NCBI GenBank assembly: GCA_039105265.1
Contig: JAPFFF010000004.1
Coordinates: 5,580,001 to 5,644,000 of the forward strand
Reading direction: 5' to 3'
Source of the DNA: Tritrichomonas musculus
Lineage: Eukaryota > Parabasalia > Tritrichomonadida > Tritrichomonadidae
DNA: 64,000 nt
Shown here: in pieces, positions 1 to 9,985 of the stretch
Layout of the letters: the number at the start of each line of letters is the position of its first letter
Numbering within the stretch: position 1 is the stretch's first letter
Translations under genes and position numbers: made by a program
Notes under the pieces: generated by a model
Database searches by the model: none
Seen by the model: only the letters and a program-made list of their open reading frames with translations
Told to the model about the DNA's origin: nothing

Positions 1-2
1 AA

Positions 3-224
3 GCCAGCAAAAGTGAACAACACTCCGAAATTCCTCATTCATATTTTTTAAAAAATAAACGTCCAAGAAAGAAAAGTGACCATTTTAATCAAAATCGAGA
101 ACATGATAAACAAGATATCAATGAATTATTTTATAACTTCAGTATATTAAAAAATTCCATTATTAAAGAAACATTTCAATTGAACAGACTTTTTCACCAC
201 CCTATAAATAAAGATAAAATATAA
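3..224 (+). CDS. 3' end of an unrecognised protein (partial)
   Basis: A reading frame is open from the window edge and ends at a TAA at 222-224, giving 73 residues. The visible tail is basic and polar (it contains KNKRPRKKSDHFNQN and ends HPINKDKI) with no membrane segment or family motif that I recognise. The start lies outside the window. It could be the real C-terminus of a gene or a chance open stretch; the low Ile/Phe/Tyr content compared with random frames in this AT-rich DNA favours coding. It is followed by more than 3 kb of decayed sequence. Confidence 0.35.
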   Translation, partial: ASKSEQHSEIPHSYFLKNKRPRKKSDHFNQNREHDKQDINELFYNFSILKNSIIKETFQLNRLFHHPINKDKI

Positions 225-3200
225 TGATAACGAATTACAGAAGAAAAATAATTGCAGATGAAGAAGTATCTGAGAATGAGATGAATCAACATCCCTGATT
301 CCTCTTCATCTGTAGTTCGTCGTCATATGTAGTTTGTCATCATTTTCCATATTTAATTCTTATTTTTTGGGACCTCAAAAAAGATGAGAGAATTTTAATC
401 TTATTCAAAAAGTTTCCTTCTGAATCAAATTGGAGTTGCCAAAGTTTGCCCAAAAAAAGAACAATCTACTTTTAGAGCTGCACACAGGGGATTTCGTCTG
501 ATAGGGCCTATAAATTTAAAAAAATGAAATTCAATATATTTTAACTATATTATTACAGATTTGTGTTCTTATTATATAAGTAATTTCAAGTAAATAAATC
601 CTTTATACCATCTGAAAATTGAGCCATATCCAGGTATAATTACAGCCAAGATTATAGTTATATTGTTGTTTTTCGTTGTTCCAGTTGCCAAAGGACGAAC
701 TGGTACAAATAAGTAGTGCATTTTTTTGATCAGTTAATGTGAGCATTATTTTTGTCCATATTTTCTTTGCGATTTGAAATCCTATTGAGTTTCGTTGTGA
801 GTCACAAATCCATGTTTTTTTTATTTAACTCTTGTAATTCCTTATTGACCAATCTTACAGAGATATTTTTTACACGGGCCATAATTGTTCAGATAAACCG
901 TTCTTTGTTCCTCTGTTAACGTTGAAAATCCATTACAGTTGCAAATAAACATGATTTAGCTTTATTTGAAAATTTTGATGGGTTAGATATTTTTTTTTTT
1001 ATTTTGAACAATATTGCCATCATTAAAGCATTCATTTGATATCTGATAAGATCTTTTCTCTGAGATACACCTATCCCCTTCATTAGAAGCTGATGCTTTC
1101 GATTTAACCCATTCTCTTACTAATTGAGTTTTACTTTTAACATTGCTTTTTGATAGAAAATCATTATATAATTTTGTTCTTAACCTATAATGATTAATAA
1201 ATGCATTATTGTTTAGTTTAAGATTTGTTCCATTATATATATATATATATATATATATAGTATTATGAATTCTGGTTCAAATAGTATTATGATTTTCATC
1301 TAATTCATATTCGATAATATTTTTTTGGCATGAAACAATTTTTCTCGAATTTTATTTTCATAATCTTTAAAGATATTATATAAATTGCTTTTAATGCTAC
1401 ATCTAAAAATACATTTAAATATTTGAAATGCTTATGAACAATATATTTAATTGAATTATTTATATTTTTATCAACCAATCGATATGATCTCTAAACTGAA
1501 TCATTTTCATAAATTACATTAAAATTTTTCTCAAATGTTTGAGAAATATAAAAATAAATAATGAAATAGCTTTGATTTAATACAATGACAGGGAAAACAT
1601 CCCCATTTGACTTTAGCCGTCTTTGCTGTCTCTCAGTTAATTAGTTTTCTGATGAAGTTGTACTGGAATCTTGAACATTGATTTCTTTTCTTGGATGTGA
1701 TTTTATAACATCATAATTGAAATATTATGGAGCAATATTAGTTTTCTTATAAAAGAAAATATAATTTTGCTTTTTTGAGTAGAGTCTGATATCTCATTTT
1801 TCAAGTAGTTGTTTACATGTGCGTCATTTCATTGATAAAATTTATCATTTATAAATAAAAGGACATCAAAATGCCTTTAATTGGAATTAGTATTATTATG
1901 AATGATCATTGAATGTATTGAATAATATTCATTTGTATTACTTACTCCCCTGGTTGTTATCGTATATATTTGTTCTGATTTACAGATTTCTTCTTCTTGA
2001 AGATTTCATGTAATAGATAGGTTAAGGAGGGCTATTCATACTACCTATGCTCCCCCTCTTTAAAGGCTTCTAGAGTTCCCAAACGATTTAACTCATAGAG
2101 AGCTACCCAATAGATATTTATCTAACGACTATAATATAAACAAACCTTCGAATGAAACTAATCTTTAATCTATACAGATCCCTACTTAAAATACTACTAT
2201 CCAGAAGCTTCTATATATTGGGCACAGTTTCGTTACCTTACTGACTTTACAAAAGGGACAAGGTCAGTAAGTTGCTTCCTACCTTCAACCAACTATCTTG
2301 GATGCCTCGATCAAAAATAGTTCTCCCATCAACGTCACCCCCTATTGTATAATATTAGGAGCTTCTAAGTTGATATTGGACCTTATTTTTGTCGTGTTAC
2401 ATATTGATGGCACTTTACTGTATACTACTCATAATTTTTTCATCTTATCTTCCATATCATCAGCTATATATAAAGCAACTTTTTAACGTTCTTATTTATG
2501 TAAATTAAAGTTAACTATCATAGCACACTATTCTGTTGCATCTGGCATCAAATTATTAACAAAGATATTTCGATTATATTTGTCATCAGCGCAATGATTA
2601 ACCATTATAAACTCTTTAAAGCCAACAAAATATTTAATATCACCATCAGTTTAACTTATTAATGCAACCTTATCGAATTCTTTTGTAATATTTATATATA
2701 TTCTTGTTTATTAATTTATCAATAACATTGTATAGTGTAAACTTGCACAAGAATCTCATCAAATACCTGCCACCGAATATAATTGGAATCCGTAATATCA
2801 GGAGCCGATTCTGCTTCATTATCAATTTCTTTCATTTGACCGTAATCATCTTGGAAGTCATTAATAGGAATGGTCTCGTATACTTCTTTTTCATGAACCT
2901 AACTGTACAACACGGTACTCAGCGTCATTGTTTCATTTACCGAAAATAATTCAAATAAAACACCAACAAATTACTTTGTTTATACATTAGTGTAACTTTT
3001 AATGAGAACGTCCTTATTGAACACAATATTGCGAATGCTTTTATATAAACCTCACATACAAACATTTTGTTAGGATTATAAATAAATATAGTAAATTTTT
3101 CAATATAAAAATAGTAGAACTACTAAAATATCTATTGTAGCCATTATTTTAGTTAATTGTTATTGAATTACCTTAAATCAACAGATCGTAGACATAAATA

Positions 3201-3608
3201 AACATATATCATTAGTTACTGTACCCAATTAACACTAGTAATAACCATTATTATTGTCGGATTTCACCTGCATTATCTAGCAACTAGTTTGGAACAATTA
3301 TTTCAGTATGGACTCATATTGAATAAAAAAATTGATTCATTGCAATAATGAAATTGTTTACATTATACTCAGTAGAGTCTTATTGAATTTGCTAACGACT
3401 TGTGGAATGCACATACCACACGTAACCCTCAGATTTATTTGAAAATTTCCTTTATTTTAATTTGATAAACAAATTTATATATAAAATAGGAAATTGAACC
3501 AAATTAAAAAGCATCATCATTTATGTGATTGATGTTTTCAATTACTTTTCAATTTTTAATTGTTTTTTTTCTTAGAGGAAACTTAAATATTGAATTATAT
3601 TTGAAATT
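225..3608. other. gene-free stretch with decayed coding-like sequence
   Basis: No intact gene is seen in about 3.4 kb. On the minus strand, several stretches (about 850-1150, 1250-1700 and 2300-2950) read like worn protein-coding sequence, rich in charged residues and with locally higher GC than the surrounding spacer. I cannot assign them to a family. The most likely reading is an old, heavily broken mobile element or dead gene. Small open frames at about 2.3 and 2.7 kb on the plus strand look like chance shadows of this material. Confidence 0.5.
1233..1258. repeat. (AT)n microsatellite
   Basis: A run of about 13 AT dinucleotides lies inside the decayed region. It is a simple repeat with no sign of function. 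Confidence 0.8.
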
Positions 3609-3613
3609 TCATT
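3609..3613 (+). promoter_or_regulatory. Inr-like motif (TCATT)
   Basis: TCATT lies 20 bases before the ATG at 3633. It fits the trichomonad initiator pattern TCA, pyrimidine, T or A, which is known to sit close to start codons. The assignment is by pattern and spacing only. Confidence 0.45.
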
Positions 3614-3632
3614 TATTAATCGATAAGCATCT

Positions 3633-5180
3633 ATGGAGCAAAATGAAACACAACATTTTACATCTTTTTTACCTTGTCAAATAAGTGAAAATTCAGATCC
3701 TCCATATTCATGCACACTTGTTCTTGATATTACCAAAACATACGCAGATTTCAATATTTATAAAGAACAAAGCAAAGATACTCAACCAGTTAAATTTGAT
3801 TACAAAAAATACGATGGACTTCTTGTTTCTGCATCAAAATGCGTTTTTATAAATGAAAATGATGGGATTTCCTCAACTTTCTTTTTTTTTAGTTGCCAAA
3901 GCGATGGATATGCAAACAACAATCTTCGCCGATTTGTATTTGCTCTTGCAGATGCTGGAATGCTAATACCAGAAAATGAAGGTATTTTTACAGATATTCA
4001 AAATAATTATTCAACATTCCATTTTATTCCAGAGCATTCATTTGTTCCTGATGGTTTCTACAACTTTATAAATCATTTGATTTACAGAAATGTTCGCAAA
4101 ATTTGCGTTAGTAGAATAAGATCCTTTAAAAATATGGAAGACTTACCATTAAATCCAAAATTTTATTATTTAGTTTTTCCATATCTCCATTCTATTGAAG
4201 ATCAAAAGTTAAATCTGTTAAGAGATAGAAATTCAAACAGATTTTCATTAAATTTTGTCTTCCTTCATCATCTAAAAACAATAAACAAAATTTTAGCTAA
4301 ACCATACGATAAAAGTCAATATAAAAAATTCAAAAATGCATTATCACGCTATAAAAAAGATTCACAATATTCAACATATTTTCAAATGATTGATTCAGAT
4401 TTTCAAGAATTTAACAGCGAAATTTCTAATGTTTATAACAGAAAGCCAGGAATAATAATCTCACAAATCCATAAGGAAAAATGGACTTTAGAATTAAGTG
4501 AGATTTGCAAAAATATTTGCAAAGTTTATGTTTTGTCGCATGATGCAGAATATTTTGAAAACCAATTCATAATTGCCATAAGGATAGCTTTACTTTTGAA
4601 AAATGGTGAAAAACTTCAAAATATTGCAGAATTTTCACCAAATGGAGCAAATAAAAGAGAGATTGAAGTATTTATGAAAGAAATAAATGAAAACTTTCGA
4701 TTTAAGACAAATGAAGAACTAGAAATCTTGATCTTCTCATTATATTCGACTTTAATGAGAGGATTAACAAAAAATATATCTTCAAATCTTTGCTATGACT
4801 TTAGCATGGAAATGCTAGAATACTTTGCACCAACGACTTTCGCTTTCTTTGTATTGAAAGGCATTAATTCACTTAGTTTTCTTGAAAAAATGATTAAAAA
4901 TTTGTTCTTGTTTTCGTTTAAAAGTCCTTGGATTGCATGGTTCTTCATAATGAGAACAAATGATCGTAAATTGGCAGTTGAATCTATTGTTGCTTCAATC
5001 ATCTATCATTTAATCCCCAAAATGTTTAACGAAAAAGTTGATGAGGAAATGTCAATTGAGCGTTTCTTACCAAATTTTGAACATGAACTTCAAAATGATA
5101 CCAATTTAATTAAAGATATCATTGATGTTGCTTCCAACTTTTATATGTATCATAACACTGCCGCATCTGCTGTTGAATGA
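3633..5180 (+). CDS. hypothetical protein, 515 aa
   Basis: An intact single-exon gene with a good ATG and an Inr-like TCATT upstream. I do not recognise a conserved domain. The N-terminal 110 residues alternate strand-like segments (CTLVLDIT, GLLVSASKCVFI, TFFFFSC) ending in RRFVFALADAGMLIP, which loosely recalls the N-terminal part of some trichomonad TBC/RabGAP proteins. The middle is helical and Lys/Asn rich. Residues about 400-455 are hydrophobic (FAFFVLKGI, LFLFSFKSPWIAWFFI). The usual TBC finger motifs (IxxDxxR, YxQ) are not visible, so a RabGAP role is only a guess, although a Rab gene follows on the same strand 518 bp downstream. Confidence 0.7.
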   Translation: MEQNETQHFTSFLPCQISENSDPPYSCTLVLDITKTYADFNIYKEQSKDTQPVKFDYKKYDGLLVSASKCVFINENDGISSTFFFFSCQSDGYANNNLRRFVFALADAGMLIPENEGIFTDIQNNYSTFHFIPEHSFVPDGFYNFINHLIYRNVRKICVSRIRSFKNMEDLPLNPKFYYLVFPYLHSIEDQKLNLLRDRNSNRFSLNFVFLHHLKTINKILAKPYDKSQYKKFKNALSRYKKDSQYSTYFQMIDSDFQEFNSEISNVYNRKPGIIISQIHKEKWTLELSEICKNICKVYVLSHDAEYFENQFIIAIRIALLLKNGEKLQNIAEFSPNGANKREIEVFMKEINENFRFKTNEELEILIFSLYSTLMRGLTKNISSNLCYDFSMEMLEYFAPTTFAFFVLKGINSLSFLEKMIKNLFLFSFKSPWIAWFFIMRTNDRKLAVESIVASIIYHLIPKMFNEKVDEEMSIERFLPNFEHELQNDTNLIKDIIDVASNFYMYHNTAASAVE

Positions 5181-5698
5181 TTATTTATTTTTTTAATATG
5201 TTTGTTTCTTATACAAATTTATACAATCTTTATTATTTTTTGTTTTTTATTTAAATATTATTTAGGATTATTTGATTAATCCATTAAAATTATATATTCG
5301 ATATTTAAATTAATGATGCCTTTATGAAATAAGTAAATAATAAAAATGCAAATATACATTTATTTATGTAGCTACTTTGGTTTAATATGTATAAAGAAAG
5401 TTTTTTTTTTGGATTTAAAATCTGAGAGATGGCTTCTTTTGCAAAATCATAGTTAATGTGTGATTGGCAAGGAAGATTGGAGGCTATGAATGTTAAAATC
5501 GGATATTTTTTTGAAATTATTATTGGACAGAATTCGTCTGATCATAGATTCTTTTGCAACTCGATTGATAAATTTAGTGCGATTAAATTGATTTTTAATA
5601 ATATTCAACAGTAAGAATACAGACTGCTTAAAACTAGTTACAAAAAAATTTCAACTTTTTGAAAAAATTTTTATTGCAATAACGTTATTTCAATTCAA
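5181..5698. other. intergenic, nothing seen
   Basis: 518 bp of AT-rich spacer between the unknown gene and the Rab gene. No RNA gene or long repeat is seen. Confidence 0.6.
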
Positions 5699-6304
5699 AT
5701 GACCCGGCTTGTTCAGAAGTCGAGATACAACGTCACTTTTATCGGTGACCCTTATGTTGGTAAAACAATGATTGTCAATTCGTTTCTTGGAAATTCTTTT
5801 ACTAATAAATACGATATGACTGTTGGCGCTGCAATGATCAAAATTGAGCAAAAAAATGAAACTGGTGAAGATTCAACATGCATTTATGTATGGGATACAG
5901 GTGGTGAAGAAAAATTTAAAAGTCTTGCTCCAGTTTATTATCAAAATTCTAATGCCGCAGTTATTGTTTACGATGTTACTAATAGAAGCTCATTCGAAGA
6001 TGTTTCAGAATGGTATGACCTATATAAGGATAAAAGTAGTAATGCTCCTAATAATATTATTATTGTTGGAAATAAAATTGACTTGAGGCAAGAAGGCGAC
6101 AAATATGATGATTTCGTTGATAGTGAAAACGGTAAAGCTTTAGCTTCCAAACTTAATTGCGATTTCATTGAAACATCAGCCAGAACAGGTGAAAATATAA
6201 ATGTTTTACTTAATACTTTAATTCAATACGTTAAATCAAATAATACACCTTCAAATCAACCAGTCCTTCAAAATGCTGATAAAAAAGATTCAAATTGCTG
6301 TTAA
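5699..6304 (+). CDS. Rab-family small GTPase
   Basis: A 201-residue small GTPase that should act as a membrane-traffic switch. The G motifs are in order: P-loop GDPYVGKT (16-23), switch I with Thr41 (YDMTVG), switch II WDTGGEEKF (65-73), NKID (125-128) and ETSA (158-161). The C-terminus ends in NCC, a typical Rab double-cysteine geranylgeranylation site. The length is normal for a Rab. Unusually, switch II has GGEE where Rabs usually have AGQE. The catalytic Gln is therefore Glu70 and the preceding Ala is Gly68, which predicts weak intrinsic GTP hydrolysis. Trichomonads have large Rab families and I cannot name the subfamily. Confidence 0.95.
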   Translation: MTRLVQKSRYNVTFIGDPYVGKTMIVNSFLGNSFTNKYDMTVGAAMIKIEQKNETGEDSTCIYVWDTGGEEKFKSLAPVYYQNSNAAVIVYDVTNRSSFEDVSEWYDLYKDKSSNAPNNIIIVGNKIDLRQEGDKYDDFVDSENGKALASKLNCDFIETSARTGENINVLLNTLIQYVKSNNTPSNQPVLQNADKKDSNCC

Positions 6305-6805
6305 TTTTCTTTCGGAGTTTACCTTGTTTTTTTTTTTTTTAATAAAATCAAACGATGCATTCACGCTTTATTTATATATGCTTTGTTAAATACAATTACT
6401 TATCATTGCTTTATATATGAATCAATGATTTTTATATGCTCATTATACTTCAGAAACTTTTAAATGATTTATAATTGTTTTATAAATGCCTATTTGTCTC
6501 GATATTACTCCTTAAAAAGTTATTATTATAATATTTTCTTTCCTTATTTTTATCAGAATCAAAATATGAAAGAAAGAAGAAACTTTCCCAACATATATTC
6601 TTTATTCATATTGTTAAATTTTCCAGAAATCATTTCAGCTTTCATTTCAATTATATTTCAAATTTGATCAACAAAATATTTATATATATCAATTACAACT
6701 CTTATACTTCCCTTCATCGCTTATACAAATAGATATTTAATTCAAATAGATTTATTATCATTTTTATAGATTACACAACAACAACAACAAAAGATAAATA
6801 CAAAA
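6305..6805. other. intergenic, nothing seen
   Basis: A convergent spacer of about 500 bp between the Rab gene and the minus-strand ankyrin gene. It holds T-runs, a short ACAACA run near 6775 and only low-complexity chance frames. Confidence 0.6.
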
Positions 6806-7951
6806 TTAATGAATTAACGCAATTATTTTTGGATCTTTTGTTAATTCAGCTGGTTTTTTGCCATTTTCATCTTTAATATTAATGTCAATCAGATGACTTT
6901 CCATCAACAATTCAATGATATCTTTATTATTTTTCTCAACAGCGATATGAAGGGCTGTTTTTTCTTTTTTCTTTTCTTTTTCTTTGTGAAATCTTTTTTC
7001 ATTGACGTTAATTCTAGGATTTGACAGCAAAGAACGAATTATATCCAAATTTTCATCTTCAACAGCGATGTGCAAAGGTGTCATATTATCTTCTTTTTCT
7101 TTAAATTTTCTGAAGGATCTCAAATTCACGTCGACGATAGAATTTTGACACAAAAGTTGAACAATTTCTGTATTACCTTTTTCTGTTGCAATATGAAGTG
7201 ATGTCAATTGCTCAACTTTTCCTTTCGACCGTTTATTTGACTTGGAATTTATATCAATTGTTGAACGTGACAATAAAAGTCGAATTATTTCCGTATTTCC
7301 ACTTTTTGTTGCTTTGTATAACACTGTAGTTTCTTTATAACTGTCTTTTGATTGCTTAATCGATAAAAGGTTCAAATCAATCGATGGTCGTTCGAGTAAA
7401 CAATGTACAATTACAGCATTTCCTTTTTCAACAGCAAAATGAAGAGCGGTCATCTCTTTTCTTGTTTCTTTCTCTAGCTCAAATGATTTTATATTAACAT
7501 TTAATTCCTGTCGTGATAATAGAAGTTGAATAATAGATAGACTTTCATTTTTTGTTGCGATATGTAATGCAGTTAACTCTTCAGCTTTATCTTTTGATCG
7601 TTTAAATGATTTGATATTAACATCTATTTCTGGTCTTGTTAATAAAAGTCGCACTATTTCTTCATTTCCTTTCTTAACTGCAATATGTAATGCAGTTAAT
7701 TCTTTTGATTTGTCTTTTGATAACTTAAATGATCTTTTATTAACATTTATATCTGGATGTGATAATAAGATCTGAAGAATTTCTTTTTTCTCGTTTTCAA
7801 CTGCGATATGTAGTAAATAATTTTCATCTTTTTTTCCTTTTTCTTTCGTTTCTTTAACAATTTTTCTATTAATATCGCATTTTGGATCGCTTATAAATTT
7901 GCGAACGATTTCTGCATCTCCCTTTTCTATAGCTTCTTCTATATCTTCCAT
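6806..7951 (-). CDS. ankyrin-repeat protein, 381 aa
   Basis: An intact protein of about ten ankyrin repeats and little else. Each repeat has the core (T)ALHIAVEKGNxEIVRLLLSRPxIDVN, followed by a charged linker of 8-12 residues such as KRSKDKAEE. Repeats with such extended charged loops are typical of trichomonad ankyrin families. There is no signal peptide or membrane segment, so it is probably cytosolic and a protein-binding scaffold. The last repeat carries the capping motif DENGKKPAELT. The ATG at 7951 has a TCATA Inr-like motif 10-14 bases upstream. It shares the same architecture with the ankyrin half of the 930-residue protein at 56.6 kb. Confidence 0.9.
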   Translation of the reverse strand: MEDIEEAIEKGDAEIVRKFISDPKCDINRKIVKETKEKGKKDENYLLHIAVENEKKEILQILLSHPDINVNKRSFKLSKDKSKELTALHIAVKKGNEEIVRLLLTRPEIDVNIKSFKRSKDKAEELTALHIATKNESLSIIQLLLSRQELNVNIKSFELEKETRKEMTALHFAVEKGNAVIVHCLLERPSIDLNLLSIKQSKDSYKETTVLYKATKSGNTEIIRLLLSRSTIDINSKSNKRSKGKVEQLTSLHIATEKGNTEIVQLLCQNSIVDVNLRSFRKFKEKEDNMTPLHIAVEDENLDIIRSLLSNPRINVNEKRFHKEKEKKKEKTALHIAVEKNNKDIIELLMESHLIDINIKDENGKKPAELTKDPKIIALIH

Positions 7952-7960
7952 TTTTTTATT

Positions 7961-7965
7961 TATGA
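7961..7965 (-). promoter_or_regulatory. Inr-like motif (TCATA)
   Basis: On the minus strand TCATA precedes the ankyrin gene ATG by about 10 bases and fits the trichomonad Inr pattern. Confidence 0.4.
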
Positions 7966-8477
7966 TTTATAGTATTCAAAAATAAATAAATGATTGGTTG
8001 ATAATTATAAATTGATTTTTCTTTCTATTATTTTAATATTTTCCATAAATATATTTTTATTTTATGCAAAAATATTGTAATAAATATATAAATTAAAATA
8101 TTTTCCTATTTTATAAATTAAATATGAAGATAAATGACTTATTACATATTTGAGATAATAGAAAAATTTGAATTGTATAAAATAATTTCAATAAATTATA
8201 AACAAAATATTTTTTAACCACATTGAATTTTTTTTATTTTATTTAATTTATTCAAAAAGTTATTTTATTTTTATCAAATGCATTAAAAATGTAATCTCGA
8301 TATAATATTATATCGACATTGGAGAGCGATTTTTTCTTTATTGCTATGTCAATAACAATTGAATGGTGATTTGAATTAACTGGATTGTAATCATCAGGAA
8401 GAAATATCAGTTTATTTTGATCTCTCGGATTGAAATATTTGTTATACATCAAAAAAAATAAAAAAAATCAAAAAAAT
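7966..8477. other. intergenic with one doubtful small frame
   Basis: An AT-rich spacer between the ankyrin gene and tRNA-Ala. A minus-strand frame from the ATG at 8449 to 8252 encodes 65 residues with a non-random look (NPRDQNKLIFLPDDYNPV is part of it). It has no recognisable family and could be a gene remnant. Confidence 0.4.
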
Positions 8478-8548
8478 GGATGATAGGGGAGTTGAACCCC
8501 TGGCCTCCACTATGCTAAAGTGGCGCTCTACCACTGAGCTAATCACCC
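8478..8548 (-). tRNA. tRNA-Ala (anticodon AGC)
   Basis: Read on the minus strand, all arms pair: acceptor GGGTGAT/ATCATCC with one G-U, D arm GCTC/GAGC, anticodon stem CCACT/AGTGG with loop TTAGCAT (anticodon AGC), and T arm AGGGG/CCCCT with loop TTCAACT. The length is 71 nt without CCA. The T-runs just after the 3' end fit an RNA polymerase III terminator. The internal A and B boxes (TAGCTCAGTGG, GGTTCAACTCC) are present. Confidence 0.97.
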
Positions 8549-8866
8549 TTCATGTTCAACTCCTTATTTGAATATTTTTTAACAACAAAAATGTAATTTT
8601 ATAAATAAAATTTAATAACCTAAAGATTTCAAAAACAAAACAATACAATAATAAAACAATAAAAATTGGGGTTTGGTTGTTTATTTACCATGATTTTCAT
8701 TTTTACTTCTTTTTAGTCTGAAATAAAAGTGATAATATATATATATATATCGATATACAGATATATCGATATACTGTTATTTCAATTGACTATCTTTTTT
8801 TCGGAAGCTATTTTCTTCATTTTTTTAGTCATATTTTTTAAGCTGCCAATAATTTTTTCTGCTTTT
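8549..8866. other. intergenic, AT microsatellite
   Basis: Spacer with a short AT run and two copies of an ATATATCGATATAC-like motif near 8738-8775. Nothing else is seen. Confidence 0.5.
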
Positions 8867-9330
8867 TTATTTGCTTTTTGCTTTCACTGCCTTCTTTTCT
8901 TTCGAAGTAGAAGCAACAGTGGCAATTTCAGCAGGAGCAGAAGCGTATTTCTTATCTTCTTTCATTTCTTTAACAAGTTTTTGCAGATTTACATGATCAG
9001 CATTTCTGTCGATTTTAATAGGTAAAAAATTGAAATCAGGAATGAAAAGAAAATAATTAATTACTGGAGCTGAAAAAACATTGGTTATGACTGCCAAAAT
9101 GAAATGTGATGGAATTGTTGCTTTTTTCAATGATGTGCAAGAACTAAGTAACTTTTGACCAGTTTCAATGAGTGATGGTGGAATTGATATTTTTTCCAAT
9201 GACCTACATTCACTAAAAATTGAAAAACCAACATTTTTTTGGTTTGATGTAAGTTTGACGGTTTTTAATGAAGTGCATTCTTTGAAAGCAAAAAAAAGCA
9301 AATTGCTGTTATTGATGAAGGAATTATGAT
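8867..9330 (-). pseudogene. BspA-like LRR protein, C-terminal fragment
   Basis: About 145 codons carry BspA/TpLRR-type repeats (CTSLKTVKL, CRSLEKISIPPSLIETG, CTSLKKATIPSHFI), then a non-repeat tail and a Lys/Ala-rich C-terminus. Upstream, IIPSSITAI is readable in another frame just before a T-run around 9290-9300, so the frame is broken at a homopolymer. No start codon or N-terminal part follows. This looks like the 3' end of a dead LRR gene. BspA-like proteins are often surface or secreted in trichomonads, but no signal or membrane segment remains here. Confidence 0.75.
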
Positions 9331-9980
9331 CAGTTAATTCACTTTAAATGAATCCTTTTGAGACTTTTGATAAAATGAAATTAAAAATGTTAAAATGACT
9401 GAAATTTCTTGATAAATTTAAACAATTTTAAAGCAAAATTTCTTTGGTAATTTACAAAATAGAAAAGAAAGACAACTTAAGATAAATATGCAGCCAAAAT
9501 TTTATCTACTGATAAATAAGAAAGGCTCAATTCTTCAAGCTGTACAAAAAGGCTTAGCAGATTACAAATACGATAATACCACGCCTCAAAAGATATTAAT
9601 AGACATTGCAAGCGGCATGATTTAAATCAGGAATTAAACTTTTGAAGATATTCAAAATAGAAATTGAATGAAAATTTTCAAAATTGAAATTGAATGAAAA
9701 TATGAGAAAAATCTCACAAATTTAATTACATTCAATTTTGAATAAAAGTTAAATGAAAGGTACTTTTCAAAAAATGTGAGTTTTATATCTAATTTGATGT
9801 CCAAAACTTACCTCCCTCATTATGTATAAGTTTTCAAGAAACTGATTGATATATAAAATTTTTTAAATTTTATAAATTTTATTAAAAAATTGACTTTTAT
9901 CCACTTCTTATACAAATTTTTCAATCATTTGAATTTTTATTTAGCCGTTTATATTATTAATTTTTTATTAGCAAATCTCA
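9331..9980. other. intergenic with one doubtful small frame
   Basis: Spacer upstream of the large NADAR-ARH gene. A plus-strand frame at 9488-9625 encodes 45 residues beginning MQPKFYLLINKKGSI and ending IDIASGMI. It reads as coding-like but is short and unassigned. The sequence AAAATTGAAATTGAATGAAAAT is partly repeated near 9650-9700. Confidence 0.4.
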
Positions 9981-9985
9981 TCATT
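9981..9985 (+). promoter_or_regulatory. Inr-like motif (TCATT) fixing the NADAR-ARH start
   Basis: TCATCATT abuts the ATG at 9986. The Inr fit and the fact that repeat homology between the two NADAR units begins just after this Met support 9986 as the start over any upstream codon. Confidence 0.5.

Noticed and set aside
2298-2949. Two short plus-strand open frames
   Set aside because: They oppose better protein-like text on the minus strand and have no motif.
6464-6667. 67-codon open frame after the Rab gene
   Set aside because: Composition is Ile/Phe/Tyr-rich and random-looking for AT-rich DNA, with no motif or Inr.
8729-9025. Plus-strand 98-codon frame
   Set aside because: It starts in an AT microsatellite and overlaps the LRR fragment on the opposite strand, which carries a clear repeat pattern.
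9890-9985. Upstream extension of the NADAR-ARH protein by 32 residues
   Set aside because: It would begin at TTG and adds only low-complexity hydrophobic text; the ATG at 9986 follows an Inr-like motif and domain homology starts after it.
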